A DNA stretch of 64,000 bases, taken from Cryptomeria japonica (lineage: Eukaryota; Streptophyta; Pinopsida; Cupressales; Cupressaceae). Location: contig NC_081409.1 in the NCBI RefSeq assembly GCF_030272615.1, positions 472,742,573 to 472,806,572 of the forward strand, written 5' to 3'. Every line of letters begins with the position of its first letter. Positions within the stretch are counted from its first letter, which is position 1. The notes below the pieces were generated by a model that was not told the DNA's origin, made no database searches, and was given only the letters and a program-made list of their open reading frames with translations. Positions 33,159 through 43,620 of the stretch are shown here, in pieces. The translations under genes and the position numbers were made by a program.

Positions 33159-35273
33159 CCTCCAACTTTAGGGTTAGGTTTTGTACCATTGCGAATTGGA
33201 TCTACATCTACCAAAGTGCCCACGGGTAGAAAAGGGCGTGATTCTGACAATGAAATAACACCTAAGGATACCCGACCCGAAACTGATTCCAATGAATGGG
33301 AGTGGAGTTCTTTCTCTTCTAGCTCCTATGCCCTCGACAATATTTTCATTGACCCTCATAATTTGCCTATGGAAGACAAACATGAAATAACTCCTCTTCC
33401 TAAAACATGTCCTCATGCTTGGATAGAGACATTTTGGGATCCAAGCTCTGAATCCGATACAAGCAGTTTGGATAGTGACACCATAGATGTTCATATCTTT
33501 ACCATATCAGCCCTTTCTCTCCTTACAACCAATGATGACATGCCCCTCATCTATCCCCAGCTTATCCAACATGACCAACAAGAACTGCTCACATTGGACT
33601 GTTTTCAAAATGATGAAGCAATTGTAGAATTCCTTGGACTATGGGAAGGCATACCACAAGGTGATCATAAGGCAGGATTTGCTATTGACCTGGATTCCAC
33701 AGCATATTTTGGGGAGTCAACTCCCTCTTCCAGTCATCAAAATGAAAAAAGAAAAGAAATAGTAAAAAATCAAAAGAATAGATCTCTGAGTGAAAACCGT
33801 AAGGCACTCTTTGATCATACAAAAGTAAAAATAAAAGACATACCTATGAGTGAAAACCTCTCTGAGGTGCCCAAAGGTGGAAGAGTGGACATACCCCTAT
33901 CAAGTCAAGACAAATCAACATTGCTTGTGGAAATGATCGAGGAAATCAATTTGGGTACACCTGACAACCCTAAGGTCATTCATTTTGCTGCTTCTCTATC
34001 ACAACAGGAAAAAATAGATTTTGTCAATTTCTTTCTTGAGAAGAAGATCAGCTTTGCATGGTCCTATGCAGATATGCCTGGCCTTGATCCAGAATTGGTT
34101 CTTCATCATTTGCCACTAAAAGCTGATGCCAAGCCTATCAAACAAAAACTTAGAAAGATGCATCCTCAGGTGGCTCTTTTGGTCAAAGTGGAACTAAAAA
34201 ACTTACTAGATGTGGGCTTCATTAGACCCATTGATTATGCGGACTAGATTTCAAATTTAGTACCAGTTAGCAAAGTAACTGGGGGCATCGTAATTTGCAC
34301 AGATTTTAGGGATCTCAATAAAGCATGCCCTAAAGATGATTTTCCATTGCCAAACATAGACATCATAGTGGACATGACTGCTAGATATGAGATGCTCTCA
34401 TTGATGGATGGTTTCTCTGGCTATAACCAAATTCGCATTGCTCCTGAAGATCAACATAAGATAGCATTCACCTGTGGTTGGGGTACCTACTGTTAGAATG
34501 TGATGCCCTTCGGTCTTAAAAATGCAGGCGCAACATATCAAAGAGCAATGACGACAATTTTTCATGATTTCATGCACACTTTGATGGAGGACTATGTTGA
34601 TGACTTGTTATGCAAATCTGTCACCAGAGATAGTCATCTAGCCATCCTGGGCCCGATCTTTGACCGAATGGAGACATACAAGCTCAGACTCAATCCAAAG
34701 AAGTGTGTCTTTGGTGTCACAGCTAGCAAATTACTAGGGTACATTGTTTCTCACAGAGGCATTGAGGTCGACCCTGCCAAGGTTAAAGCAATAATGGATA
34801 TGCCTCCACCTTCAAACCTCAAGCAATTAAGAAGTCTGCAAGGAAAGCTCCAGTCAATTCGCCGCTTCATAGCCCAGTTGGCCAACAAATGTCATCCATT
34901 CCAACATCTACTGCACAAAGGTGTCACTTTCAAATGGACTGAGCAATGTCAATCAACCTTTCAAGCTCTCAAAGACTATTTGTTGTCGCCGCCTATTCTA
35001 ATGCCTCCTATAGAAGGGAAGCCATTTTTATTGTATATTTTTGCAACTAAAATGGCATTAGGAGTTCTCTTGGCCCAACAAGATGAGAATGGCAAAGAGC
35101 GAGCTATTTACTATATCAGCCGGACACTGGTAGGATATGAGCTAAATTATTCAACTATTGAAAGGGCATGCTTAGTAGTGGTATTTGCAACGCAGAAGCT
35201 CCAACATTATATGTTAAGCCACCAAACATTGTTGGTTGCAAAAAATGATCCCCTAAAATACTTGCTTAGCTGA
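33159..35273 (+). pseudogene. Element B spacer, reverse transcriptase and first RNase H
   Basis: An acidic Ser/Asp-rich spacer (33189-33900) precedes the reverse transcriptase, which copies element RNA into DNA. Visible RT motifs: RKMHPQVALLVKVEL, DFRDLNKACPKDDFPLP, SLMDGFSGYNQI, MPFGLKNAGATYQRAM and the catalytic YVDD at about 34593-34604. The RNase H with WTEQCQSTFQALK and LGVLLAQQDENG follows to 35273. Stops: TAG 34245, TAG 34494, TGA 35271, each explained by one C-to-T or G-to-A change at a Trp or Arg codon. There is no frameshift. The catalytic residues are intact, so loss of function comes from the stops alone. Confidence 0.93.
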
Positions 35274-35996
35274 GCAGCTTTGACAGGTCACCTAGCAAAG
35301 TGGGTCATGATTCTCAGTGAATTTGACATTGAGTATATGGAGCGAAAGGCGATAAAAGGACAAGTCATAGCAGATCAACTTGCAGAGGCTCCTATTTCTG
35401 ATGATCATCCCATGTTGACCGATTTTCTAGATGAATCAGTCTTTGCTCTCATGTCCTCTAATGAATGGAAGTTATACTTTGATGGGTCCCATACCAAGTT
35501 CGGGTCCGGAGCAGGCATCTTGTTTGTCACCCCTCAAGGTGATGCTATTCCAAAGTCCTATAGAATAACTTTCCACTGTACCAATAACATTGTAGAGTAT
35601 GAAGCACTGGTCACAGGACTTCGAGTAGCAGTCCACTAGAACATCAAGTATTTGCAAGTTTATGGAGACTCTCAATTAGTCATCCATCAAGTCAATGATG
35701 ACTACGAAACAAAAGATGAAAAGCTTATTCCCTATAAGCACATGGTAGATTTCTTCAAGACAAAATTCATGGCTATCCATTTCAATCAAGTTCCAAGAAT
35801 GCAAAACAAGTCAGCCGATGCGATGGCTACGATTGCTTCCATGTTGAATATGCCCCACAATATGGACAAATGTGAATTTTTAGTTGAACAATTGTTGGTT
35901 CCTTCTTTTGACATTCCGACAGCAGATATGATGTGCATTCTTGTTGGTCCCAACTCCCCGTGGTACAATGACATATATCAATATTTGAAATCCTAA
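35274..35996 (+). pseudogene. Element B second (archaeal-type) RNase H
   Basis: After a short linker, the segment from WKLYFDGSHT through EYEALVTGL, YGDSQLVIHQ and SADAMATIAS is an archaeal-type RNase H carrying the Asp/Glu residues expected of the fold. A second RNase H of this type after the ordinary one is the hallmark of the Tat lineage, which includes Ogre and Retand. It removes RNA primers or template during DNA synthesis. One internal TAG (35637-35639) falls where D has Trp (AIEWKV). The frame matches the neighbours on both sides. Confidence 0.9.
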
Positions 35997-37220
35997 ACCT
36001 TACCACCCAACCTTTTTGCTAACCAACACTGAGCCTTTATCCGACAGACAGCCAAATATGTCATCATCGCCGACACCCTTTACCGACGCTCCTTTGACCA
36101 TACCCTCCTCAGGTGTTTGGATTCTGACGAAGCACAAACGGCTTTACATGAGGTTCATGATGGTATATGTGGGGGCCATTTCAATGGTCTGAGCTTAGCC
36201 AAAAAGTTGATTCATGCTGGGTATTATTTGCCCACTCTGGAAAAAGATGTTCATGATTTTGTTAAGAAGTGCTACAAATGCCAGATTCATGGAAACTACA
36301 TTCATGCACCAGCCCAAGAACTTCATTCTGTCATATCTCTGTGGCCCTTTTCTCAATGGGGATTGGATCTTATTGGCAAGATTCACCCGACATCTGCAAA
36401 TGGACACAAGTTCATCATTATAGCCACAGAGTATTTCACAAAATGGATCGAGGCTATCCCCATGACCTATATCACAAGTATCCAAATTTCAAAATTCTTG
36501 CTGAATTATATCATATGCCGGTATGGGGTTCCCCTTGCCATAGTCACAGATAATGGTCGTCCGTTCAAGAATAAAGATGTCAAGGAACTCTGTGAAAAGT
36601 TTCATATCCAACACCGTTTCTCCAGTCCATACTATCCACAGGGGAATGGTCAAGCCGAAGCATCAAATAAAACCATTATCAAGATCCTAAAGAAGGTTGT
36701 CAATGATGCTGGTCGAGATTGGCATGTACAGTTGAATCCAGCACTATGGGCCTATCGCACTTCTATCCGCACACCTACTGGCGCAACACCTTATTCCTTG
36801 GTGTATGGTGCGGAAGCCATTTTACCTTTGGAGGTGGAGATTCCTTCCTTGCGAGTTTCCTTGCAACATCTGATTGATGATGAGACACACAAAGTCTCTC
36901 AGTTGCATCAGCTTGAGATGTTAGATGAGAAATGTCAGACAGCTCTGACACATTTGCAAGCATATCAAAACCGTCTCCATCACTCTTATAATAAGAAGGT
37001 CAAAGAGCGACACTTCGAAGTGGGAGATCTGGTTTTAAAGGCAAACCCTAAGAATGCACAGTCTACTGACATCATCAAAGGCAAGTTTGAACCTAATTGG
37101 GTTGGGCCTTTCATAGTAACTGTAGCATATGGCTCGGGGGCATATCAGCTTGCTACCCCAGAAGGTGAACCTCTATCTGATCCTATAAACAGCATGCATC
37201 TTCGCAAGTACTGGGCATAA
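35997..37220 (+). pseudogene. Element B integrase
   Basis: The integrase inserts the DNA copy into the host chromosome. The zinc-binding HHCC region is visible (HEVHDGICGGH ... CYKC, 36148-36285). The catalytic triad is intact: Asp in GLDLIGKI, Asp in VTDNGRPFKN and Glu in PQGNGQAEASNK. The C-terminal part has the GPFIV and AYQL motifs of the polypeptide-binding fold. It is open for 367 codons from 36117 to 37220, with a TAA and a TGA just before (near 35994 and 36030). The ORF stop at 37218 ends gag-pol. The paired hairpins begin 77 nt later. Confidence 0.95.
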
Positions 37221-37296
37221 TTTGCTATCAGCACTTCTTCAAATATGATCCTGAAAAAAAATACAAAAAAGAGCAAAGAAAAATGATTCGCCCTCT

Positions 37297-37361
37297 GGTG
37301 AAAACCTGGCAAACAGGCGCTTGGGGCAAGTACCTTGGTGAAAACCTGGCAAACAGGCGCC
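37297..37361 (+). other. Paired hairpin motif of element B (two copies, 40 nt apart)
   Basis: Copy 1 (37297-37321) has outer arms GGTG/CGCT, inner arms CCTG/CAGG and loop GCAAA. Copy 2 (37337-37361) has outer arms GGTG/CGCC and the same inner stem. Spacing is 40 nt, the same as in A. It follows the pol stop. Confidence 0.85.
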
Positions 37362-37611
37362 ATGTGTAAAATGAGATCGTTGCTCCATCATCTGTCATGA
37401 CCTCTAAGCTATGCTTTTTCTCGACCGGTCTATCATGTCTATTGTAGTCTTAACCCAATGTTCTATTCCAGGCCTGTTATTGGTCAACATCATTGTCTTG
37501 CATACCCTGGTTTCTGGTACATATGTTTTGGTCCCAGTCTATGCATGTCTTTCAAATACACATTGGGTGTGTTCCCCTTGTCATGATCGATCACTGGAAC
37601 TTTTACATTTA

Positions 37612-37800
37612 AAAATGTCCTGAAAAAATCTCATAAAAATTTAAAAATGTCCTGAAAAAAGATCATAAAAATTGACAAATGTCCTGAAAAAAAAAAAATC
37701 TCATAAAAATTGAAAAATGTCCTGAAATAATCCCTAAAAAATTGAAAAATGTCCTGAAATAAATCCCTAAAAAGTTAAATAAAGTCCTGAAAAAAAAAAG
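37612..37800 (+). repeat. A-rich TCCTGAAA tandem repeat in element B
   Basis: Six units, each with ATGTCCTGAAA (last AAGTCCTGAAA), at about 30-35 bp spacing. The sequence and its place after the hairpins match A. Confidence 0.87.
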
Positions 37801-38907
37801 AACACAAAAACATTTCAAAACATTAAAATCCACAAAAACAAGCATTTTGTCAATAAAGGATCTCCTTTTGTGCATAAGACAAATCACTAAGCATACATCC
37901 AACAACACGCAATCACACAATGTGCTTTAATGAAATCACACTTTAATAGATGAACTCTTTCAATCAACCCAGACATTCAAACTGATCAGAATTGTCATAT
38001 CACTCAACCTCAAAATCAATTCGTCCTTGGCTAATATCATGGGTCTTATACAGGGTGTGGTATACTCAAAACCAGACTATGTCCTATCTTAGACGGGGTA
38101 CCACATGTCCTGAAACCAGACAGCATGATCATTCTATCAACGCTTTCAACTTTTGACAATGAAGATCAAGATGTTTGTTTGATTTGTTGGAATTTGTGCA
38201 TCTTATCTTTTTACTGATTTATCTTTGGCTTCGGTCATGTTCCTATGTTGCTCGATGATGTCACTGAGTGATTTAGAGTAACCGGGATGGTTCATGGTCC
38301 TTTTCTTTTTGTTGTGATTACTGTTTGTCTGTGATGTGTTTGTCTTTTGCAAAAAGGGTTGCATTTCAGCTCTGGCCTTCAATGCCATGATGCTACGCAC
38401 CCATTTTGCTACATCAAAATAAAGGTTCTCACCTACAAAGTGCATTACTGAAAGCAAGTTTCTTCGTCTCTAACTGTCCTCTATCTCATTTCATCTTACT
38501 AACATTTCTTCCGTCAGTTCGGATAGTCAGTTCAATCTAGTGCTCCGATTTCTCCACACATATGTTGCATCCTGCATCCATTTGGTTAGTACATTTGCAT
38601 TACATCAAGCATAGCATCACGCATTTTATCCATTTCATATTATAAATGCATCAAAAACACATAAAATATATATATCCATACATGTTCCACAATGGTACAT
38701 CAACAGTGCATAAGTCATCCATACATGGCAAATAACATAAGTCATAAACACATTGCATCCCATCATATCGATGCATATCATATCATATGTCGCAATAATA
38801 TCGGAGTACAAAATTGGACTGTCTATCCTAAGTATGGCCCGCAGGCTGACTACAAAATGTCAAACTACATAATGTCCACTGTCTGTCCTAAGGAGCACGT
38901 GCCTCTG
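37801..38907 (+). other. Non-coding region between A-rich array and PMD gene in B
   Basis: It aligns with A 21430-22238 and then with A 43010-43254, but the two parts of A are separated by B itself. It holds a segment around 38040-38180 well conserved between A and B, and no ORF I can support. It forms the 3' flank of the antisense PMD gene. Confidence 0.65.
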
Positions 38908-40750
38908 TCACTGGGTGCTCCCTCTGTCCTCCTCATCCTTGCAATGTCTTGCGGATGATGTCCCTCCTGGTCCTGGCTGTGGTGGTCTCATAGGTCCACT
39001 CACCCCCATGCTGCTCAATGACCTCCGAGAGCGTGCCCTGCTCTCTATCCTCGATCGTGCCTGATATGAAGCTGCTCTCTACTCTGGTGGAACGGCACCC
39101 TCATATAGTGTCCTCCAATGGCGTATTTCCTCTCCGGTCTCTACCAGCATCTGTGCCATCTCCCGTGCACTGGCATCCCGAATCAACCCAATATACTCAG
39201 TGACTCTCTGTTCCTCTTGTTGTGCCTGAGCTATCGCTGAATCTCGAGCTACTGTGAGTCTGGCTATCTCCGCTCTGAACTGATCCTGCTATCTCTCTAA
39301 TGTCACAATGTGATCCTGCTGACTTGCTATGATAGCCCTGCACATCTCCATCTCCTCTGTCCTAGCTATCTCTGGCTCTATGGGTATATCCTGCAATGCC
39401 TCATGCTCACCTGAATCTGGCTGGCTCATCCTCGTCATCCCCATCCTCATCTTTGTCCTCGTCATCCTCCTCATCCTCATCCTCATCTCCGTCCTCGTCA
39501 CCCCCCTCATCCTCATCCCCGCCCTCATCCTCCTCGCCCTCATCATCTCCCTCCCCCTCTCCTGTGAGTGGGAAGTCCTCCTGTCGCCTCGGTACTAGAA
39601 TATCTGGATCTGTCAATGGCACTGGTTGTAGTCGTGCAAACCATCTCTCATACTCCTCTGTCGTCCTAGCATCGACCACATTTGATCTCCAATCCCACGG
39701 TCTCTGGTGTAGCTGTGAGAAGTCAGCATATGCTATGTGTGGTTGAATCATACTCCCCCACTGACTCGTCTCTCTGTGAGATTGGGCAAAGTGTGCAGTC
39801 CTCCTAGGTACATCCTGCCTCTCTCCAAACTGTCGTCTGACTCTCTCTGGCAGGTACAACTCAATCACTCTCTGGTGATTCACTGGTCACCCAATTAGGT
39901 ACCTCTCCTATCTACAATAAGCTAGCTCCTCATTGTCATCTGACCATCCCGGACAATCACGATATGGCCTCCATATGAACTCTCTCAATCTGTCTAGCTC
40001 ATGTCGCCAATATAGTATGTATCCAAAAGGACCCTGTCTTAGTGCTCCACCATAGCAATACACATACGATCGATGTGGTACTACCTGTCTATCTGTGATC
40101 GGTCAACATATGGCTATGTGCTCAAATGCCCATACCTGTAGCAATGTGACTCCACAGCTCAAAGTCTGCACTCCCTGATATGCTATCTGATGCAACTGAA
40201 AATATAGCATAGCCAGTACACATGGTCCCGATGCGTACACTGTCCCCTCTGTCATCATCTGCTCTAGCACTCTTCCCCATCCAATAGGGAATCCATGTCC
40301 TCATCTGTCTCCTACTAGTAGGCATGCTATCACCACTTCTATCACAACGTATCGTCGATCATACTCTGATGCCATAGTCTCCCAGCCAATCTCCCTCTCC
40401 ACGATATCCAGATCATCTGCGTCACACTCAAATAATCTGCACAACGCATCTCTCCCTATCACTCGGTCATACTCTATCATCTCTCCATGAATTAGAATGC
40501 AGAGGATACGCCATACATCCTCCAGTGTCATAGTCACCTCTCCAGTCGCCAGATGGAAGGAGGAGGTCTCCGAATGCCATCGCTCTACCAATGCGGTAAG
40601 TAGTCCTGTGTTTTCCCTAATCTCAGGCATGAATGTGATATGATATATCCCAAGTCCTACTAATGTATCTCTGTCCATGCTCCTAAGTCTATGTCATAGC
40701 ATGAAGCAGTCAGGTCGATTCTCCCGTGTGATCAATGGACACTGTCGACT

Positions 40751-41086
40751 CTGCATCACAATTGGGGCACATTTTGTCAGTTTTAGGGTTTGCTCCTATG
40801 GGTTGCATTTCCTCCTTTTCATGTCCAAATTAGGATGTTTTTCATCTAATCTGACCTATCCTACCCTTATCCCCCCTTTCCAGATCATTTGCATGCAGTT
40901 TCGAACCAAAATTGAGTAATAAATGCACAATTGCGCTTGTGTCTTAACTCCTGCGCCTGTGTCACATAAACTGCGCTTGTGTACACAGGCGCAAAAGTCA
41001 ATTTTTGCAGTTTTTGTGGGCTCCGTAATGTCTCGTAAGCAATTAAAATTCATGAAATTGAAAACATGGGTTATTGAGATCCATAC
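40751..41086 (-). other. Intron of the PMD gene of B
   Basis: It starts GTATGG and ends GATGCAG (minus strand), 336 nt, phase 0. The D gene has an intron at the same place and phase. The repeat cluster at 40932-40993 lies inside it. The 3' site is chosen by frame and by homology of the exon 2 start. Confidence 0.7.
40932..40993. repeat. TGCGCYTGTGT array with inverted copy in the PMD intron of B
   Basis: Plus-strand words at 40932, 40952 and 40972 (20-bp spacing) match the leader arrays. An inverted copy ACACAGGCGCA at 40983-40993 abuts the third, making a 22-bp near-palindrome. Confidence 0.9.
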
Positions 41087-41512
41087 CGTTGCTCCTACAT
41101 CGTCCGGTCGTCTGTATGTGCGTACACGTTCCCCTAGGTGATCCACCATTGGAATGTTCGCCATCTATATGCAAGTGTCCTTGTCTAGAGCAACAAATCC
41201 TCCTCTTTGTCTAGTGCAAATGAGCAATTTTCACTCTCTTGGTCCCATTTATAGATCTTTGTCAGTGCATAGATGGACGTGCACCCTCTCCATCTTATGT
41301 TCTTCACAGTCTTTTGCACCATAAATTGTTTGTCCTTCATGCATCCGATCTTCGATTGTCAGTCCGTTCGATCCTATCATTTTTATCGATCAATTGGCCT
41401 CTTTTCTGCATGTTTCCGGCCAATTCCTTGAGGGGGCATGCATATGTCATTGTCATTGTCTGGGGCATTTTCGTTATTGTTCTTTGAAACAACGCTTAAA
41501 TTCACATTGTCT

Positions 41513-41527
41513 CAAAGAGGGGCAAAA
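41513..41527 (+). other. Polypurine tract of element B
   Basis: CAAAGAGGGGCAAAA lies directly before the 3' LTR, the expected primer for plus-strand DNA synthesis. Confidence 0.85.
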
Positions 41528-43009
41528 TGTAGACACCTAAAAGTGGTCAACGCTTGTGGAGTCATATTTTAACATTTGCGCATTGCCTCATTTTAGGTTT
41601 TTGCGTCGCATTAACATTTCTCCTATGATTCGTACTTGGTCTTTATAATTTGCGAGCATCGAGTCATTCTTCTACATTCTTCAATCGTCTCGCTCTCAAA
41701 TTTGGTCTTGTCGACAACAATCTTCAATCATGATTTTGATCGATCTTATCCTATTGCATCAATGTGCGTGCTTATTTTTCATCATGTTGGACATCATCAA
41801 TCCTAATTAGGGTTTTGTCCTCTTATCAATCTTGTCGTTTTCTCATCAATCCTTGGCGTTTTGCGATTGATTTGTCATTGGTCATTGTCATGTTCGATCT
41901 TGTCATTTTGCGATCGATTTGTCATCGATCATGGTCATTTTCAATCTTGTCATTTTGCAACCTATTTTGTCATCGACCCTTGTCCTCTTGTCAATTTTGT
42001 CATTTTACGATCAATTTGTCATTGATCGTTGTCTATCTCAATTATGTCAATTTGGATCAATTTGTCATTGTTCCTTGTCAATTAGCGCATTTTCTCAATC
42101 AAATCATTTATCACATTGGTCATTATCAAATCATGATCGATATCAATTATCTTCAATCAAGACCTAATTGTCATTCTCGCATTGCTAATTCATCTTCTAG
42201 GGTTTTATGATTTAATCATTTAACCTTGTGTGTCATTTCTTCCTCTAGGATTAATAAATTGTTTATTTATCCTAAGTCTTCTCATCGCCATTAAATGTTC
42301 ATTTAATTGACTAATTATTCCTCTTTGTGAATGAATTAATTAATAAATGAAAAATTATTGATTAATTCACTAATTTCTTTTTTTCATCAATTTCTTAATT
42401 CCTAAATTCTTAATTCTCTAATTTCCTAATTTTCTAATTCCTAATTTCAATTTCCTCCTATTTCTCTCCTAAATTCATGGAAATGACATGTCAATTTTTC
42501 ATAATTTGTCATAATTGACAATCAATCAATTTTTGACATAGAAGTTGTCATAATTTGTCATAATTTGTCATAATTGACATAATTGATTTGCAATTTCCAT
42601 TTGAATTGAATCATGCTAATCTTGTCATCTCTCCAATTCTTCTATAAATTGGATGAATTTCTTCAATCAAATCCCTTGATTCTTAATCCCCTAATCAGAC
42701 TATCGAATTTCTAATCAATCACGCTTCGAGTACTTTTGAGCAATTTTCTTACCTACTTGCTTTCAATCATGTTTGTGCACTTGTAGGTGAGATCCACAAC
42801 CAAACTATTTGAAGAGGAAAGAAGAACAATGGAGCCGCATGAAGGAAACATTTGGATTTACATCTGGTTTGCATAATCTTTTTGAATGTTTTATCTTCAT
42901 GTCTCTATTGAATGTGTTTAGGATAGATCATTGCAATTGTGCTTTCATGATTGAGCTAATGATTAGTATGTTTATTTGCTTGTGATGATTTCCTATTTCC
43001 TATGCTACA
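41528..43009 (+). mobile_element. 3' LTR of element B
   Basis: It runs from TGTAGACACC to GCTACA, 1,482 bp. TATAAA is at 42643-42648. It differs from the 5' LTR at about 30 positions by my count, including one single-base indel. Confidence 0.95.
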
Positions 43010-43014
43010 ATATG
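43010..43014. other. Target site duplication of B, right copy
   Basis: ATATG directly after the 3' LTR, equal to 22239-22243. Confidence 0.95.
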
Positions 43015-43254
43015 CATCAACAAATCAAAATGCATCCATACATGTTCCACAATAAACAGTACATAAGTCATCCATATATGGAAAATAAACATAATTCATA
43101 ACGCATTGCATCCCATCATATCGATGCATATCATATCATATGTCATAATAATATCAGAGTACAAAATTGGACTGTCTGTCCTAAGTATGGCCCGCAGGCT
43201 GACTGCATAATGTCAAATTACATCTGTCTCTGTCATAAGGAGCATGTGCCTCTG

Positions 43255-43620
43255 TCACTGGGTGCTCCCTCTATCCTCCTCATCCCTACCATGTCTCAAG
43301 GATGATGTCCCTCCTGGTCCTGGTTGTGGTGGTCTCATAGGTCCACTCACCCCCATGCTGCTCAATGACCTTCGAGAGCGTGCCCGGCTCTCTGTCCTCG
43401 ATCGTGCCCGATATGAAGTTGCTCTCTACTCTAGTGGCACTGCACTCTCATATAGTGTCCTCCAATGGCGTATCTCCTCTCCAGTCTCTACCAACATTTA
43501 TGCCATCTCGCGTGCACTGGCATCCCTAATCGACCTAATATACTCCGTAACTCTCTATTCTTCTTGTTATGCCTAAGCTATTGCTATATCTCGAGCTGCT
43601 GTGAGTCTGGCTATCTCCAC
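43255..43620 (-). pseudogene. 3' remnant of the antisense PMD gene of element A
   Basis: This matches the last part of the PMD gene of B: the coiled-coil tail with REMA, LVETGEEIRHWRTLYE and SMGVSGPMRPPQPGPGG, ending at TGA 43255-43257, the same stop as in B. Several internal stops (TAG, TAA) break it. The rest of the gene would have lain to the right and is lost at the 43620 junction. It shows that the pol-less element A carried the antisense gene as well. 43010-43254 is its 3' flank, aligned with B 38690-38907. Confidence 0.85.

Larger units (their letters stand above)
38908..41164 (-). pseudogene. Antisense plant mobile domain (PMD) gene of element B, two exons
   Basis: On the minus strand, exon 1 (41164-41087, 26 codons) is followed by a GT..AG intron (41086-40751) and exon 2 (40750-38908). 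Exon 2 carries the PMD (PPP7L/MAIN-like) pattern: LTALVERWHSETSSFHLATGEVTMTLEDVWRIL-type sequence near 40590-40500, then VWAFEHIAI and the NHQRVIELYLPE region. After that come a long Asp/Glu tract (39580-39430) and a coiled-coil tail. Stops are mostly TGA where CGA is expected (for example 40104-40106), plus a frameshift in the acidic tract. The gene runs against gag-pol and starts 364 bp from the 3' LTR. PMD proteins occur both as host silencing factors (MAIN, MAIL1) and in transposons. Its role here is unknown. Confidence 0.85.
22244..43009 (+). mobile_element. Element B: complete Tat-lineage Ty3/gypsy retrotransposon with antisense PMD gene
   Basis: The 20,766-bp element is bounded by LTRs of 1,483 and 1,482 bp and a perfect ATATG duplication, and it sits inside element A. 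Order on the plus strand: 5' LTR, PBS, 20-bp-period array, leader, gag-pol in one frame (broken by copia insertion F), paired hairpins, A-rich array, antisense PMD gene, polypurine tract and 3' LTR. Two RNase H domains, the second archaeal-type, place it in the Tat lineage. Comparing the LTRs by eye I count about 30 differences (about 2%), roughly two thirds transitions. It is the youngest large element here except for F. Confidence 0.95.
13725..43620 (+). mobile_element. Element A: pol-less LTR retrotransposon related to B, split by insertion of B
   Basis: Element A consists of 13725-22243 and 43010-43620; the DNA between them is element B. It has a 1,655-bp 5' LTR and a PBS. Its leader aligns with that of B, followed by its own 940-codon ORF. 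Downstream come the paired hairpins, the A-rich repeat and a 3' region that matches B (A 20460-22238 against B 37295-38640). The matching resumes after B at 43010, which corresponds to B about 38690. No reverse transcriptase, RNase H or integrase is present. The right end is cut at 43620, where element C begins, so the 3' LTR is missing and no target duplication can be seen. Confidence 0.85.

Noticed and set aside
34245-34247. TAG as a recoded or readthrough codon across the window
   Set aside because: TGA and TAA stops also occur, they lie at CG/CHG-type contexts, and most positions differ between elements. Decay explains them better.
39018-39746. Plus-strand ORFs rich in Ser and Pro over the B PMD gene
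   Set aside because: They are the reverse reading of the acidic and coiled-coil parts of the minus-strand PMD gene.
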